This document shows positions 8,698-17,105 of a DNA stretch of 64,000 nucleotides, piece by piece (position 1 is the stretch's first letter; every line of letters begins with the position of its first letter). Location of the stretch: assembly GCA_937872895.1 (NCBI GenBank), contig CALMUP010000035.1, positions 62,001 to 126,000 of the forward strand, in the 5' to 3' direction. Position numbers and translations under genes: made by a program. Origin of the DNA: an uncultured Verrucomicrobiota bacterium. Lineage in GTDB: Bacteria; Verrucomicrobiota; Kiritimatiellia; CAIVKH01. The notes beneath the pieces are model-generated. The model saw nothing but the letters and a program-made list of their open reading frames with translations. It was not told the DNA's origin and did not search any database.

Positions 8698-9546
8698 ATG
8701 AAAAAAATAGCCGCAAAGAAAAATACTGCGAACAATTCGGGCCAGCGCAAAGTGACCATCAGCAGCTCTGTTCTTCAATGCATTCGGCAGCACGCTCGAG
8801 AATCAATGCAGGCAGAAATATGTGGCGTATTGATTGGGCGAGAAACGGGTTCTGGTACGCATGTATTTGGATCCGTGAGGGGGGATGGAGCAAGTCAGGG
8901 CGGTGCGCACGTCACGTTCACTCAAGAGGCGTGGTCTCGAATTCACGACGGTAAAGATAAGTACTACCCGGATAGCGATATAGTGGGCTGGTATCATTCT
9001 CATCCAGGATTCGGTGTATTCTTGTCGGATCAAGACGTTTTCATTCACGAAAACTTCTTCTCGTCACCCGGAAGTATTGCTTGGGTGTATGATCCGCACT
9101 CCGACGAGGAGGGGTGCTTTTCCTGGGGCGAGGGTAGAGTAACACCGACAAGAAGATATGAGATCATATCTGATGTAGGGAATGAAAACTCAAAACGGTA
9201 CGAGGCGCAGATTGATGCGAAACCTGAAACATGGATTGCTCGATGGCGGTATGCATCCAAGAGAAAGAAGGTAAAGGCTGTAGTGACGCTAGTTGGCTAT
9301 TTGTTGTTGGCGTTGGCAGTTGCGGGCGCGATATGGAAGCGTGACGATATTGCCGAATACTACAAGATGTGGGCTGATGGAAGGATTGAACGGATGCGGG
9401 AACGCCGAATGTCTGCAGAGCAATTAGGGCACGGGCCGATCCGCGTCATCCAAGTCACGCCCGAGCAGTTGGAACAGATTATGAGGAATGGCGGCGCGGA
9501 AGTACTTCAGCCATTGCAGAAAGAGGGGGCGAGCGGAGATGAATAA
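8698..9546 (+). CDS. JAB/JAMM-domain isopeptidase with a transmembrane helix
   Basis: 282 residues. The JAMM zinc motif is complete: E40 in AEICGVLIG, then HSHPGFGVFLSDQD (H100, H102, S110, D113). After the catalytic domain a very basic stretch (SKRKKVK) leads into one transmembrane helix at about 194-213, so the catalytic domain is probably cytoplasmic and tethered to the inner membrane. A tail of about 70 residues follows. In ubiquitin-like operons JAMM proteins remove the modifier from targets or mature its C terminus; this Ubl already ends in Gly, which favours deconjugation. Its end overlaps the next start by 8 bases. Confidence 0.9.
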   Translation: MKKIAAKKNTANNSGQRKVTISSSVLQCIRQHARESMQAEICGVLIGRETGSGTHVFGSVRGDGASQGGAHVTFTQEAWSRIHDGKDKYYPDSDIVGWYHSHPGFGVFLSDQDVFIHENFFSSPGSIAWVYDPHSDEEGCFSWGEGRVTPTRRYEIISDVGNENSKRYEAQIDAKPETWIARWRYASKRKKVKAVVTLVGYLLLALAVAGAIWKRDDIAEYYKMWADGRIERMRERRMSAEQLGHGPIRVIQVTPEQLEQIMRNGGAEVLQPLQKEGASGDE

Positions 9547-10609
9547 CGAATCCGGAAAAATCAAAATCACGTGGGCAGATGTTGAAAAAAACCAAGCGAC
9601 TGAGGCGCCGCTACCTGTGGTTCGGCCCGTGCAGGCAGCCGAGAAGAAAGACTGGGGAACCGTTGCATCTACCAGCACTTCGGCCTCGGTAGATGAAGGT
9701 GGGGGTGGTATATGGCTGAAGGGATGGTTCTATCTTGGGCTGGCAGGGCTAGTGAGCGCATTTCTTGCGTGGGCGATCTGTGAACCGAGCTTCTTTGACT
9801 ATGATTACACTGGATGGGGAAACTACTTCTTATTCCCGTTAATGTTGATATTTATGTCGATAGGGTTTGGCACTGTAGAAAGTATTGTGGAGCGGACATG
9901 GACGCGTGCAATAACAAGAGGGCTTGCCTCGATTGGATTGGGTCTAATCTTCGGCATCGCTTTATCTCGTCTGGCAGATTTGCTGTATGGTGCACTACAG
10001 TTCTTCATTATACAAATGGGCGCTGATGAGTCGAAACTCTTGAGCAACCCGGTGCAATGGATTGTACGCGGAATTGCATGGGCGGTTTTTGGTATCGCAG
10101 GAGGATTGGTCTTTGGGATTGTGAGCAAGTCCGGTAAAAAGACGGCCAGCGGCATTTGGGGCGGAATGCTGGGCGCTGGAATTGGTGGAATGCTGTTTGA
10201 TCCAATAACGCTGTTGTCGGGTGCGGCGGAACCAAGTCGGGCAATAGGGATGAGCATTTTGGGTTGTGTTAGTGGAATCTCAATTGGCTTGGTAGAAAGC
10301 GCAATGAAAGAGCGGTGGCTGTATGTAACCGGAGGACCCTTGGCCGGTAAACAATTTGTTCTGTATCAGGATAAGACGATCATAGGCAAGAGTCAGACAA
10401 GTACGATTTATCTTTTTAAGGACCCGTCAATTCAAGAAACGCACGCGGTTATTGAAAAACGTGGGGTACATACATTCATCACCGCGAATGGCCCTACGGT
10501 AGTATCGGGAGTCAATCTGCAGCTTGGTGTTGCACGCTTGCTGAGAAGCGGGGATGTGATTCAGGTCGGACGCTATACTTTCACCTATTCAGAAAAAACG
10601 GGGGACTAG
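9539..10609 (+). CDS. Multi-pass membrane protein with C-terminal FHA-like domain
   Basis: Start ATG 9539 has GGAG just upstream and lies inside the end of the JAMM gene. 356 residues. A soluble, low-complexity N-terminal 57 residues is followed by about six hydrophobic, glycine-rich segments (58-250). An FHA-like domain (about 258-352) faces the cytoplasm or periplasm depending on the helix count. The FHA core reads IIGKSQTSTIYL ... DPSIQETHAVI: the usual GR is GK and the usual S-R-x-H is Q-E-T-H, so two residues that normally contact phosphothreonine differ. Its stop is immediately followed by the next gene. It may be a scaffold or sensor for the pathway. Confidence 0.82.
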   Translation: MNNESGKIKITWADVEKNQATEAPLPVVRPVQAAEKKDWGTVASTSTSASVDEGGGGIWLKGWFYLGLAGLVSAFLAWAICEPSFFDYDYTGWGNYFLFPLMLIFMSIGFGTVESIVERTWTRAITRGLASIGLGLIFGIALSRLADLLYGALQFFIIQMGADESKLLSNPVQWIVRGIAWAVFGIAGGLVFGIVSKSGKKTASGIWGGMLGAGIGGMLFDPITLLSGAAEPSRAIGMSILGCVSGISIGLVESAMKERWLYVTGGPLAGKQFVLYQDKTIIGKSQTSTIYLFKDPSIQETHAVIEKRGVHTFITANGPTVVSGVNLQLGVARLLRSGDVIQVGRYTFTYSEKTGD

Positions 10610-11506
10610 ATGAAGATAAGATGTCCACACTGCGACCGGGAATTAGCAGCCTCTGAGGAGCATAGGGGATTAGAGGTGGAGTGCCCGATGTGTTCGAAGA
10701 CATTCTCGGTGCCTGCCGTTGATATTGTTGTAAAAGATGCCCATAAACTATCTGGGGAATTAAAGGATTGTCCTTATTGCCGCTCCGCAATTAATACTGG
10801 CGATAATGTTGTGCATTGTCCTGAGTGTGGGACACCTCACCATAGGGATTGCTGGGAGGAGAACGGCGGTTGCACAATTTATGGATGTAGGTTAGCGCCT
10901 CCCGACGAAGAGAAGATCAGCCTTACTGACTCACCAACCAGTGGTGGGGTGCCCGCAGATGGCGCGGGATTATCTCAGGATAATGGACCGAGAGATTTTG
11001 GCGAAACAGGACCGCAGGCAAGGCCATGGGTAAGATATTGGGCAAGATATATTGATATATTAATATTTGCTTTATTAGTAGGTGTCCTGCTTCAAATCAT
11101 CATGCCTGAGTTGTTAGAAATTAACGACATCATTTTTGGAATAATCCTGACTTTGGTCTATACATTTTTTGAGGCGACAATGTTGACTTCATGGGGGACA
11201 ACGCCTGGAAAAGCCATTCTTGGAGTAAGCATAAGGAAAGATGATGGCTCTAAACCCTCATATGGAGATGCGCTATCGCGTTCCATGAGCGTATGGGCTG
11301 GAGGCATGGGATGTGGAATTCCTGTTGTGACTTTAATTGCACACATTAGTGCATACAACAAGTTAAGCCGTGAGGGAATAACATCATGGGATGCGAACGG
11401 AGGCTATCTAGTTCTTCACAAGAAGGTTGGTTTCTTCCGTGTTTTTGCGGTCATAGCAATCTTTTTTGTTTTCCTAATGTTGATCTCTCTTGGGCAAGCG
11501 CAATGA
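10610..11506 (+). CDS. Zinc-ribbon / RING-like / RDD membrane protein, E3 candidate
   Basis: 298 residues in three parts. Residues 1-34 form a zinc ribbon (C5, C8, C25, C28). Residues 54-93 form a Prok-RING-like finger: C54xxC57, C70xxC73, H77/H78, C81 (DCWEENGG), C88 and C93. After an acidic linker, an RDD-type membrane domain with about three or four helices starts at RPWVRYWARYIDILI and includes SWGTTPGKAILGVSI. In an operon with Ubl, E1 and E2, a membrane RING-like protein is an obvious E3 candidate. The caution is that Prok-RING_1-type fingers also occur in bacteria without conjugation genes, so E3 activity is inference. Confidence 0.8.
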   Translation: MKIRCPHCDRELAASEEHRGLEVECPMCSKTFSVPAVDIVVKDAHKLSGELKDCPYCRSAINTGDNVVHCPECGTPHHRDCWEENGGCTIYGCRLAPPDEEKISLTDSPTSGGVPADGAGLSQDNGPRDFGETGPQARPWVRYWARYIDILIFALLVGVLLQIIMPELLEINDIIFGIILTLVYTFFEATMLTSWGTTPGKAILGVSIRKDDGSKPSYGDALSRSMSVWAGGMGCGIPVVTLIAHISAYNKLSREGITSWDANGGYLVLHKKVGFFRVFAVIAIFFVFLMLISLGQAQ

Positions 11507-11541
11507 TTTGTGATGAATAAATGTTTTGCAGAGGACTTCGC

Positions 11542-12354
11542 ATGAATTCGCCAAGGGTTCGTAGATTACTCGGAGATTACGGCAGGTTAACGGCGCGATT
11601 CAGCGAGTGGCCGTTGATTCAGGTAGAGGCTACACAAGGTCAGCCACCGGATGCTTATCGTGTTACATATCATTTGCGGGGGCTTTACACTGATGAAGCA
11701 GGCGTCATTCGTGAGAGGGCTGAACACGTTCTGGAAGTCGGACTAAGCCTTGAGTACCCGCGCCGAGCACCATCGTTGCGATTGTTGACGCCCATATTTC
11801 ATCCAAATTTTAATAGGGGAGATGTGTGTGCACAGGATATTTATGCGGCTTCAGAAGGCCTAGACGATCTTGTTATTCGAGTCGGTCGCATGATTGCTTA
11901 TCAGCAGTACAACATCAAAAGCCCGCTAAATGGCATAGCCGCCAAATGGGCGGAGCAGAACAGTGCGAAGCTGCCTGTGGATTCGCGAGAGGTATCGCCT
12001 CCCACAATCCATGAAGTTCCTCGCGCTCCGTCAACTCGGAAGCAACCTGCAGTAGTTGACGAAAGAAAAGTCTCATCGGTGAGGTATCAGGCTCTCGAGC
12101 AGGACAGGGACTCAAATGCAAGGTGTTCATTTTGCGGAAATAGCATACAGGCGGATGGTCACTCTAATGTTGCATGGTGTCCCTATTGTAACAAAACAGT
12201 TCCGCTTGAACGAGATGGTAATCAAAAAGATGAGGATGATGAGACAACCAAGGTGATTTGCCCTCATTGTGAACAGCACCTTGAGGTCGATACGAATATG
12301 ATAGGCGAAGTTGTTGAGTGCCCCTCATGCACGAAGTTAATAGTACTCAAGTGA
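11542..12354 (+). CDS. E2-like ubiquitin-conjugating enzyme with C-terminal zinc ribbons
   Basis: Start ATG 11542 has GAGG eight bases upstream; an ATG at 11521 is less likely. 270 residues. Residues 1-140 follow the classical E2 order: EYPRRAPSLRLLTPIFHPNF, then GDVC with catalytic C96, then SPLNGIAAKWAEQN. The eukaryote-like HPN (87-89) precedes the cysteine by seven residues, as in canonical E2s. A flexible linker leads to two CxxC zinc ribbons; the last (CPHCEQHLEVD...ECPSC) is very like the N-terminal ribbon of the RING/RDD protein next door. That similarity suggests the two proteins share a partner or address. The best call is the conjugating enzyme of this pathway. Confidence 0.9.
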   Translation: MNSPRVRRLLGDYGRLTARFSEWPLIQVEATQGQPPDAYRVTYHLRGLYTDEAGVIRERAEHVLEVGLSLEYPRRAPSLRLLTPIFHPNFNRGDVCAQDIYAASEGLDDLVIRVGRMIAYQQYNIKSPLNGIAAKWAEQNSAKLPVDSREVSPPTIHEVPRAPSTRKQPAVVDERKVSSVRYQALEQDRDSNARCSFCGNSIQADGHSNVAWCPYCNKTVPLERDGNQKDEDDETTKVICPHCEQHLEVDTNMIGEVVECPSCTKLIVLK

Positions 12355-12402
12355 AGCAGCCTCATTCTGACCAAAGATGGATAATAAAAAAGATGATGCA
12401 GC

Positions 12403-13074
12403 ATGAATAAACGAAATCTGCGATTGGTAGCGGCTGTTCTGTGGACAGCATTTAGATGTGTTTCAGTAAATGCTCAAGATGAATCCTGGAACACGGTGGA
12501 AATACCCGGAATATGCTCGTTTAAAATCCCATCTACGGTCGAAGTACAGGCCGGCTCTTACAAAGAAATAAGCAACAAATATCAGGAGCGAATATTGAGT
12601 ATTACGGTGTCTCCTGACCGTGTAGTTGCGCAACCAAAGGGAATCAACGAAATGGACCCTGATGCATTGAAAAGATATTGCCGGGTTATAGTCGAGACCA
12701 ATCGCGACAAGCCCGGAGATTGGGAGAAATTGGGTACGAGAATACGACTTTCAAAACCAGATCTTAAGATGATTGATGACATGTTTAAGAAGGGCGTAGA
12801 GAATGAGGCCATGAGAGTATCATCGCGAGGCCTAAAGATGGAGATTCTTTCATGGAATCCAGCCACAGTCGAAAAAATCAACGGTATCGACACGATGAAA
12901 ATAAGTTATACCCGCAGCACGAACGACGGCCCACCTGTGTTGGTAAACATGCACTCCATTGATAATAATGACTTTCTTCATCGCATCACGATATCATATA
13001 GGCTTTCGGAAAAAGAGCTATGGGCAGAAGACTTGATGAAAGTACTTGATACGTTTGAATTCGTTCGGCGATAA
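12403..13074 (+). CDS. Exported protein of unknown function, last gene of the Ubl operon
   Basis: 223 residues. The N terminus (MNKRNLRLVAAVLWTAFRCVSVNA) is a Sec signal peptide with likely cleavage before QDESW. The mature part alternates strands and helices and ends DLMKVLDTFEFVRR, a layout reminiscent of PsbP/Mog1-like domains, but the match is weak and I do not name the family. It lies 48 bases after the E2 gene on the same strand with similar AT-rich composition. Its export to the periplasm fits a pathway whose other members are mostly membrane-bound. Confidence 0.72.
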   Translation: MNKRNLRLVAAVLWTAFRCVSVNAQDESWNTVEIPGICSFKIPSTVEVQAGSYKEISNKYQERILSITVSPDRVVAQPKGINEMDPDALKRYCRVIVETNRDKPGDWEKLGTRIRLSKPDLKMIDDMFKKGVENEAMRVSSRGLKMEILSWNPATVEKINGIDTMKISYTRSTNDGPPVLVNMHSIDNNDFLHRITISYRLSEKELWAEDLMKVLDTFEFVRR

Positions 13075-13089
13075 CCAGTCTGGTCGAGT

Positions 13090-13345
13090 CGGACCATATT
13101 ACGGCACCATCAGCTAGAAAACTGATAGGGCGGGGGGCACGAGAGGGGGACTGGATCTCGATCTTGCGGCGGTGAGCCAAGAGCTAGCGGCATAAGTGCT
13201 GGCGAACTGGCGACGCGAGCTCAGTCCTAATGCCGTGCTGAGCGTGGCTGGTCAAGGGGAGAGTGAAGCGAATCTGCAAGGCAGTCACATTGCGGTACGG
13301 GGCATACGAACACGTAGAGCCCTATGAGTTAATGAGACCTATGAA
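13090..13345 (+). mobile_element. Possible 5' remnant of a group II intron
   Basis: This stretch between the Ubl operon and the phage-like element encodes nothing convincing. The core at about 13170-13345 (a CTGGCGAACTGGCGACGC stretch, AGTGAAGCGAATCTGCAAGG, then GGGGCATACGAACACGTAGA and a CCTATGAAC end) resembles, from memory, domain I of bacterial group II introns. No intron-encoded reverse transcriptase follows, because the phage gene block starts directly afterwards. If correct it is a truncated remnant at the left edge of the element. Confidence 0.35.
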
Positions 13346-13838
13346 CCCAACCTATCCGCCTTGTTGCTGGGCCAGGATACGGAGAATTGTTATGCCATTG
13401 CCGCCGCGCTGCAACGGACATGACGCCACGATACACGTTGATGATGTCGGTCGACCGGTCCGGGAGCACACCCATCACCTGCATGGTGCGCATGGCTTCG
13501 GCGAGGGTGAGGTTGACTTCCTTGAAACTCTTGCCGTTGCAAAGCCGGTTCTCCCATTCCCAGTCGTGGATCATAAACGCACAGGCGTAGGACCACCTGG
13601 ACATACCAGAGAGGACTTGCAGGACCGGGGTGATGGTGCCGCCATCGGTTTCCATCTCGCCCGGCGTGATGACTTCACCGTTGGCCCGGTGAAAGGTCAA
13701 CGGGTCGTCGTCGGGGAGATAACGAAACCGTTCGGGTCCGAGCCAGCGCAAGCAGAACCCGCCGGTGAAACGGCCGACCGGCAACGACCGGACCCAGGCC
13801 AGTTCGCGTCTACTTCGGCGGTTCGCCAAGGTGCGCAC
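13329..13838 (-). CDS. DUF1353-family phage protein
   Basis: 169 residues from a GTG start at 13838, which lacks a clear ribosome site, so a later start is possible. The pattern FTVPxGFxTDG-like GEMETDGGTITPVLQ, then AFMIHDWEWENRL and EAMRTMQVMGV matches the DUF1353 family of phage proteins: a conserved TDG and an HD near the middle. Function is unknown; members usually sit near lysis or tail-end genes, as here. The last residues run into the possible intron remnant, so the C terminus may not be original. Confidence 0.72.
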   Translation of the reverse strand: MRTLANRRSRRELAWVRSLPVGRFTGGFCLRWLGPERFRYLPDDDPLTFHRANGEVITPGEMETDGGTITPVLQVLSGMSRWSYACAFMIHDWEWENRLCNGKSFKEVNLTLAEAMRTMQVMGVLPDRSTDIINVYRGVMSVAARRQWHNNSPYPGPATRRIGWVHRSH

Positions 13839-13995
13839 GGGCCAAGAGCGTAATGAAGTTGATCGCGGCGGTGAGCCCGACGAATCCAGCCGCTTTCAAG
13901 GCCTCCACGTCAAGGGTCTGGGCGGCAACCAGCGCGCCGCCGGCGGCGGCCACCACGGTCCAGAATAGACGAAGGGCGATATCTTTGGTGTTCAT
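13810..13995 (-). CDS. Small membrane protein, holin-like
   Basis: 61 residues with a strong ribosome site (AAAGGAGC) before ATG 13995. A hydrophobic segment WTVVAAAGGALVAAQ and a second weaker one (AAGFVGLTAAINFITLLARA) give a two-helix layout, ending in a charged tail. Size, topology and position next to a DUF1353 gene and a coiled-coil membrane protein fit a phage holin. Holins share little sequence, so this is a context call. Confidence 0.6.
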   Translation of the reverse strand: MNTKDIALRLFWTVVAAAGGALVAAQTLDVEALKAAGFVGLTAAINFITLLARAHLGEPPK

Positions 13996-14054
13996 GATGC
14001 TCCTTTACGGCCAGTTGACTTCGATGAAATTTGAGGCCTGGCGTCCGTCGTAGC

Positions 14055-14903
14055 TCAACAGCCAGAACCGGACCGGTTCGCCGGACCGGGACACACGTTG
14101 ATGTAGCCGCATACGTTGTTGAAATCCCGGGATGTGGTATCAGCCCGGACATGATCAAACTTGCCGCCTTCCCAACGCCCGCCGCGCTGCACGGCAAGGC
14201 ACATGACACCGACCAGTTCCGCGTTGCCCCAGTCGGCCAGCGGGTCGGCTTGAAAACGAATGCCCGTCGGTGAGATCGAATTGAAGGTGAGCCGTTTGGT
14301 CACCTTTGCCTCCGGACCGGTGGTGTCGGACCGCAACCAGGTCAGGTCGCGGAAAAAGGCCTCGCTCTCGTTTACGGGCAACTCGTTGGTCGGGTTTCCG
14401 GCCTCCGGCACAACCGGCGGAGCATTGGTCACCACGATCGCATTGGTGACGGCTGGCGGTTCCTCGACCACGATGTGGTTGAGGAGATCCACGGACTGCT
14501 GACTGGATCCGATCTTGGCCGCGTTGTCGGAGGTCCGCAGCTTCACCACGTCGTCTGAGTCCGCGATGACGACCAACGTCTCGATGTCACGGTTCTTCTC
14601 GATGGCCGACTTCAGCACCGCATAGGCGCCCAGGTCGCCGCCCAACCCGGCTCCGAAGCCAATGAGATCCTTCATCGCGCCCGGCGAAAGCGTGGCTGCA
14701 TTGTCCACATTGACGGCGCTGTCCGGTTCGATCGACATGTGCCGATACTGAAACAGCAACGCCTTATCCGGCGGCAGATTCGCCGACAACTCGGCGACAT
14801 CGATGTTCTTCACCGGCGGTTCCACCAGGCGCAGGCCATTCGGGCCGAACGCGGCGCAACCGGACATCAGAAACAAGACCATCAAGGCCAACAGGGATTT
14901 CAT
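14055..14903 (-). CDS. Phage-encoded lipoprotein, probably frameshifted near its C terminus
   Basis: Start ATG 14903 (AAAGGA upstream) gives a lipoprotein signal ending LFLMSGC, cleaved before the Cys. 282 residues as read. The middle is acidic and Pro/Val rich (EEPPAVTNAIVVTNAPPVVPEAG). The present frame ends in an odd tail after GYINVCPG. In another frame the DNA continues coherently as SRSGEPVRFWLLSYDGR... to IEVNWP and a TAA at 14005-14007, 9 bases before the next gene and beside its ribosome site. The switch lies in a GTGTGT run at about 14091-14096, so a 2-base slip probably truncated the gene. Confidence 0.7.
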   Translation of the reverse strand: MKSLLALMVLFLMSGCAAFGPNGLRLVEPPVKNIDVAELSANLPPDKALLFQYRHMSIEPDSAVNVDNAATLSPGAMKDLIGFGAGLGGDLGAYAVLKSAIEKNRDIETLVVIADSDDVVKLRTSDNAAKIGSSQQSVDLLNHIVVEEPPAVTNAIVVTNAPPVVPEAGNPTNELPVNESEAFFRDLTWLRSDTTGPEAKVTKRLTFNSISPTGIRFQADPLADWGNAELVGVMCLAVQRGGRWEGGKFDHVRADTTSRDFNNVCGYINVCPGPANRSGSGC

Positions 14904-14935
14904 ACGGATTCCTTTCAATGGTGGGTAACGTTCGT

Positions 14936-15169
14936 TCATGGCATCAAGCCAAGCAGGGCGCGGAGTTCAGGCCATTTGGTGGCTGCCAGCGTACCGACGG
15001 CGCACAACAGGCCGTACTTCCATTTCTCGAGGCTAGTCACCCGTCCGTTGGTGGTCACGACTTGCTTCTCAATCCGGGCCAGCGCGTCGAGAATGTGCCG
15101 GATCTCCGATTGGATGCCGGCATGCGGTTGCTCCTGATGGGCGGTCTCATGATGACGGGACCCAGACAT
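14936..15169 (-). CDS. Small coiled-coil and single-TM protein, XhlA-like
   Basis: 77 residues. A helical, charged segment (SEIRHILDALARIEKQVVTTNGRVTSLEKWK) is followed by a hydrophobic segment YGLLCAVGTLAATKW. Short proteins with this order, such as XhlA of Bacillus prophages, associate with the membrane and act with holins. The neighbourhood of lysis-like genes supports this. The match is architectural, not sequence-specific. Confidence 0.6.
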   Translation of the reverse strand: MSGSRHHETAHQEQPHAGIQSEIRHILDALARIEKQVVTTNGRVTSLEKWKYGLLCAVGTLAATKWPELRALLGLMP

Positions 15170-15173
15170 CGCT

Positions 15174-17105
15174 TTACTCCTTCACTCGCAACTGGTCCAT
15201 AAACTGCGACGAACCGTTCACGGTCATTTCCACGGTGACGTCATAGAATCGGGGGCTATTGCCGTACAGGGCCGTCACACCGGTGTAATCCCCGAACAAG
15301 GCGAACTGCAGGTTGGTATGCGTGTTGTCGTAGGCGTAAACACGCGGGATCAGGTTCAGCTCCCCTCCGGCGGCGGTATAGGAGTCGAGCTGGTTGTGGT
15401 ACAGGGTGGCCGGAGCACCCGCCGCCCCGTAGGCAACGGTCACGGCATAGGTGCGGAAGTGGCGCAGGTTATAGAAGTTTTCCGTGTACCAAGCCTTCAG
15501 CTCTACCAGCGGCCGAGCGTAGGTCAATGCCGTCGCACTATACGGGACATCGGCAAAGGCTTTTCCGAACCGGACGATGCTGGATGCCGCCGTGCCGGAG
15601 TTGGTTCCGAAGTATTCGGTCACCACAAAATAATCCCCGGTGCCGGCATGCGTCACCGGTTGATTGGTCACGAATGTCTGGTTCCACGACTTCAGGCGAT
15701 GGACTCCGGCATAGGTACCGGTGGCGACCCAAACCGGATCACCTGCCTTCCAGTAATTCGTACCCACGGCAAAGGCAAAAGGCCATGCGATGGTCAGTTC
15801 CTGGGTATTGGTATTGCCAAACAACGTGCGCACGCTGGTGGAGTTCAGGCCCAGCGACAGAAGTCCGGTATGGATCACGTTATAGCGGGCTGAACTTACC
15901 GGACCATCCGGATACGTCCGCCTTAAATGGATTCCATCGGCCAGCGAACGATTGGCCAGTCGAACCTGGAACAATGAGTAAACCGGATATTCATATCCGG
16001 CATTCAGCACCGAAGGCGACGCCGTGGTCTCAAAATCGGCATTACGGAGCGCAAACGATCCGCTGCAGGCATAGATATGCAGGGAATCGGACGCCGGCCC
16101 ACGCACGGTCAGTCCGTCCACCACGAGATTGGTCACCACGTTGTTGGTGTAGCCCCCGGAGGTCGCCCCGACAAATAAGCCGGCACCCGGCACACCCTCT
16201 GCCATAACGTTCCGTAACCGAACATTGCGGATAGCGGTGTTACTGTCATCGGGTGCGATACGAATGCCGGTGGCCGCGCCGTTGATCGTGAAGCCATCCA
16301 CCAGTACATCGGAGACCAGGCGCTGACCGCCATCCTCGGCCGCCTTGATCAACAGGCCGTTCACCCCGGCATTGTTTGGATTGCCGGTCGAAGAACAGTT
16401 TCGCACCACCACATTGCTGACCCCCTTCAGGACAAAGGGATGGGCTACCCCGGAAGGCGGCACGTAGGTGTGGACATTTTCAATGACCAACCCGGAGCCG
16501 GAAAACTGCACGACATGCGTGGATCCGGTACTCGCATAGATCGATAGATCGCGGAAAACAGACTGGTGATTCGCATTGGTGGCGTTGCTCTGGAAGATGA
16601 GCACATCATCGTTGAACGAATTAGTGAGGGTGAAGGACTGCAGGGTGTTGTTGGTGGCCAGGAACACCCACTTGGCATCGATCACGGTTTTCCGGCCCTG
16701 ACCCTGGATGGTGAGATCGGGCTTAGTGATTCGGAACACGCTTTTGCCGGCCGGGGAAAACGCGGGATCATGGGTGTTGAACTGCCCCTCGGAGAGCAGG
16801 AGCAGATCCCCGCTGGCTGCGGCATGGTACGCCGAGGTAAAGGCGTCGCCCCGCGCCCGGGCAGTATCGTTAGTCGGTTCAAACAACCGGGCTGAACCGT
16901 CCGGCTTGATGAGCTTCACCGAGCCAGTTGCGCCCTGATACAGCGACAGCACATCAATGCGGTGCTGGTAGCCGTTATCACTGGCGAACCGGACGGTGCC
17001 CGCTCCGCCCTCGGTGAACTGCCGCGAACTGTTCCCATCGACGACAAACACGTCGGCCGTAGCCGTCAGACCGGTGAACAGTAGGATGAACAGGACCTTA
17101 TTCAT
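15174..17105 (-). CDS. Secreted parallel beta-helix protein (spike/adhesin-like)
   Basis: 643 residues from ATG 17105, chosen because it gives a clean Sec signal (MNKVLFILLFTGLTATA, cleaved before DVFVV); a start at 17144 would bury it. The body has repeated short strands with asparagine turns and phrases like VVRNCSSTGNPN, VRLRNVMAEG and NLVVDGLTVRG: the pectate-lyase/right-handed beta-helix style seen in phage tailspikes and in adhesins. No catalytic residues can be named. A Sec signal is unusual on a virion protein. The start overlaps the upstream gene by 8 bases. Confidence 0.75.
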   Translation of the reverse strand: MNKVLFILLFTGLTATADVFVVDGNSSRQFTEGGAGTVRFASDNGYQHRIDVLSLYQGATGSVKLIKPDGSARLFEPTNDTARARGDAFTSAYHAAASGDLLLLSEGQFNTHDPAFSPAGKSVFRITKPDLTIQGQGRKTVIDAKWVFLATNNTLQSFTLTNSFNDDVLIFQSNATNANHQSVFRDLSIYASTGSTHVVQFSGSGLVIENVHTYVPPSGVAHPFVLKGVSNVVVRNCSSTGNPNNAGVNGLLIKAAEDGGQRLVSDVLVDGFTINGAATGIRIAPDDSNTAIRNVRLRNVMAEGVPGAGLFVGATSGGYTNNVVTNLVVDGLTVRGPASDSLHIYACSGSFALRNADFETTASPSVLNAGYEYPVYSLFQVRLANRSLADGIHLRRTYPDGPVSSARYNVIHTGLLSLGLNSTSVRTLFGNTNTQELTIAWPFAFAVGTNYWKAGDPVWVATGTYAGVHRLKSWNQTFVTNQPVTHAGTGDYFVVTEYFGTNSGTAASSIVRFGKAFADVPYSATALTYARPLVELKAWYTENFYNLRHFRTYAVTVAYGAAGAPATLYHNQLDSYTAAGGELNLIPRVYAYDNTHTNLQFALFGDYTGVTALYGNSPRFYDVTVEMTVNGSSQFMDQLRVKE

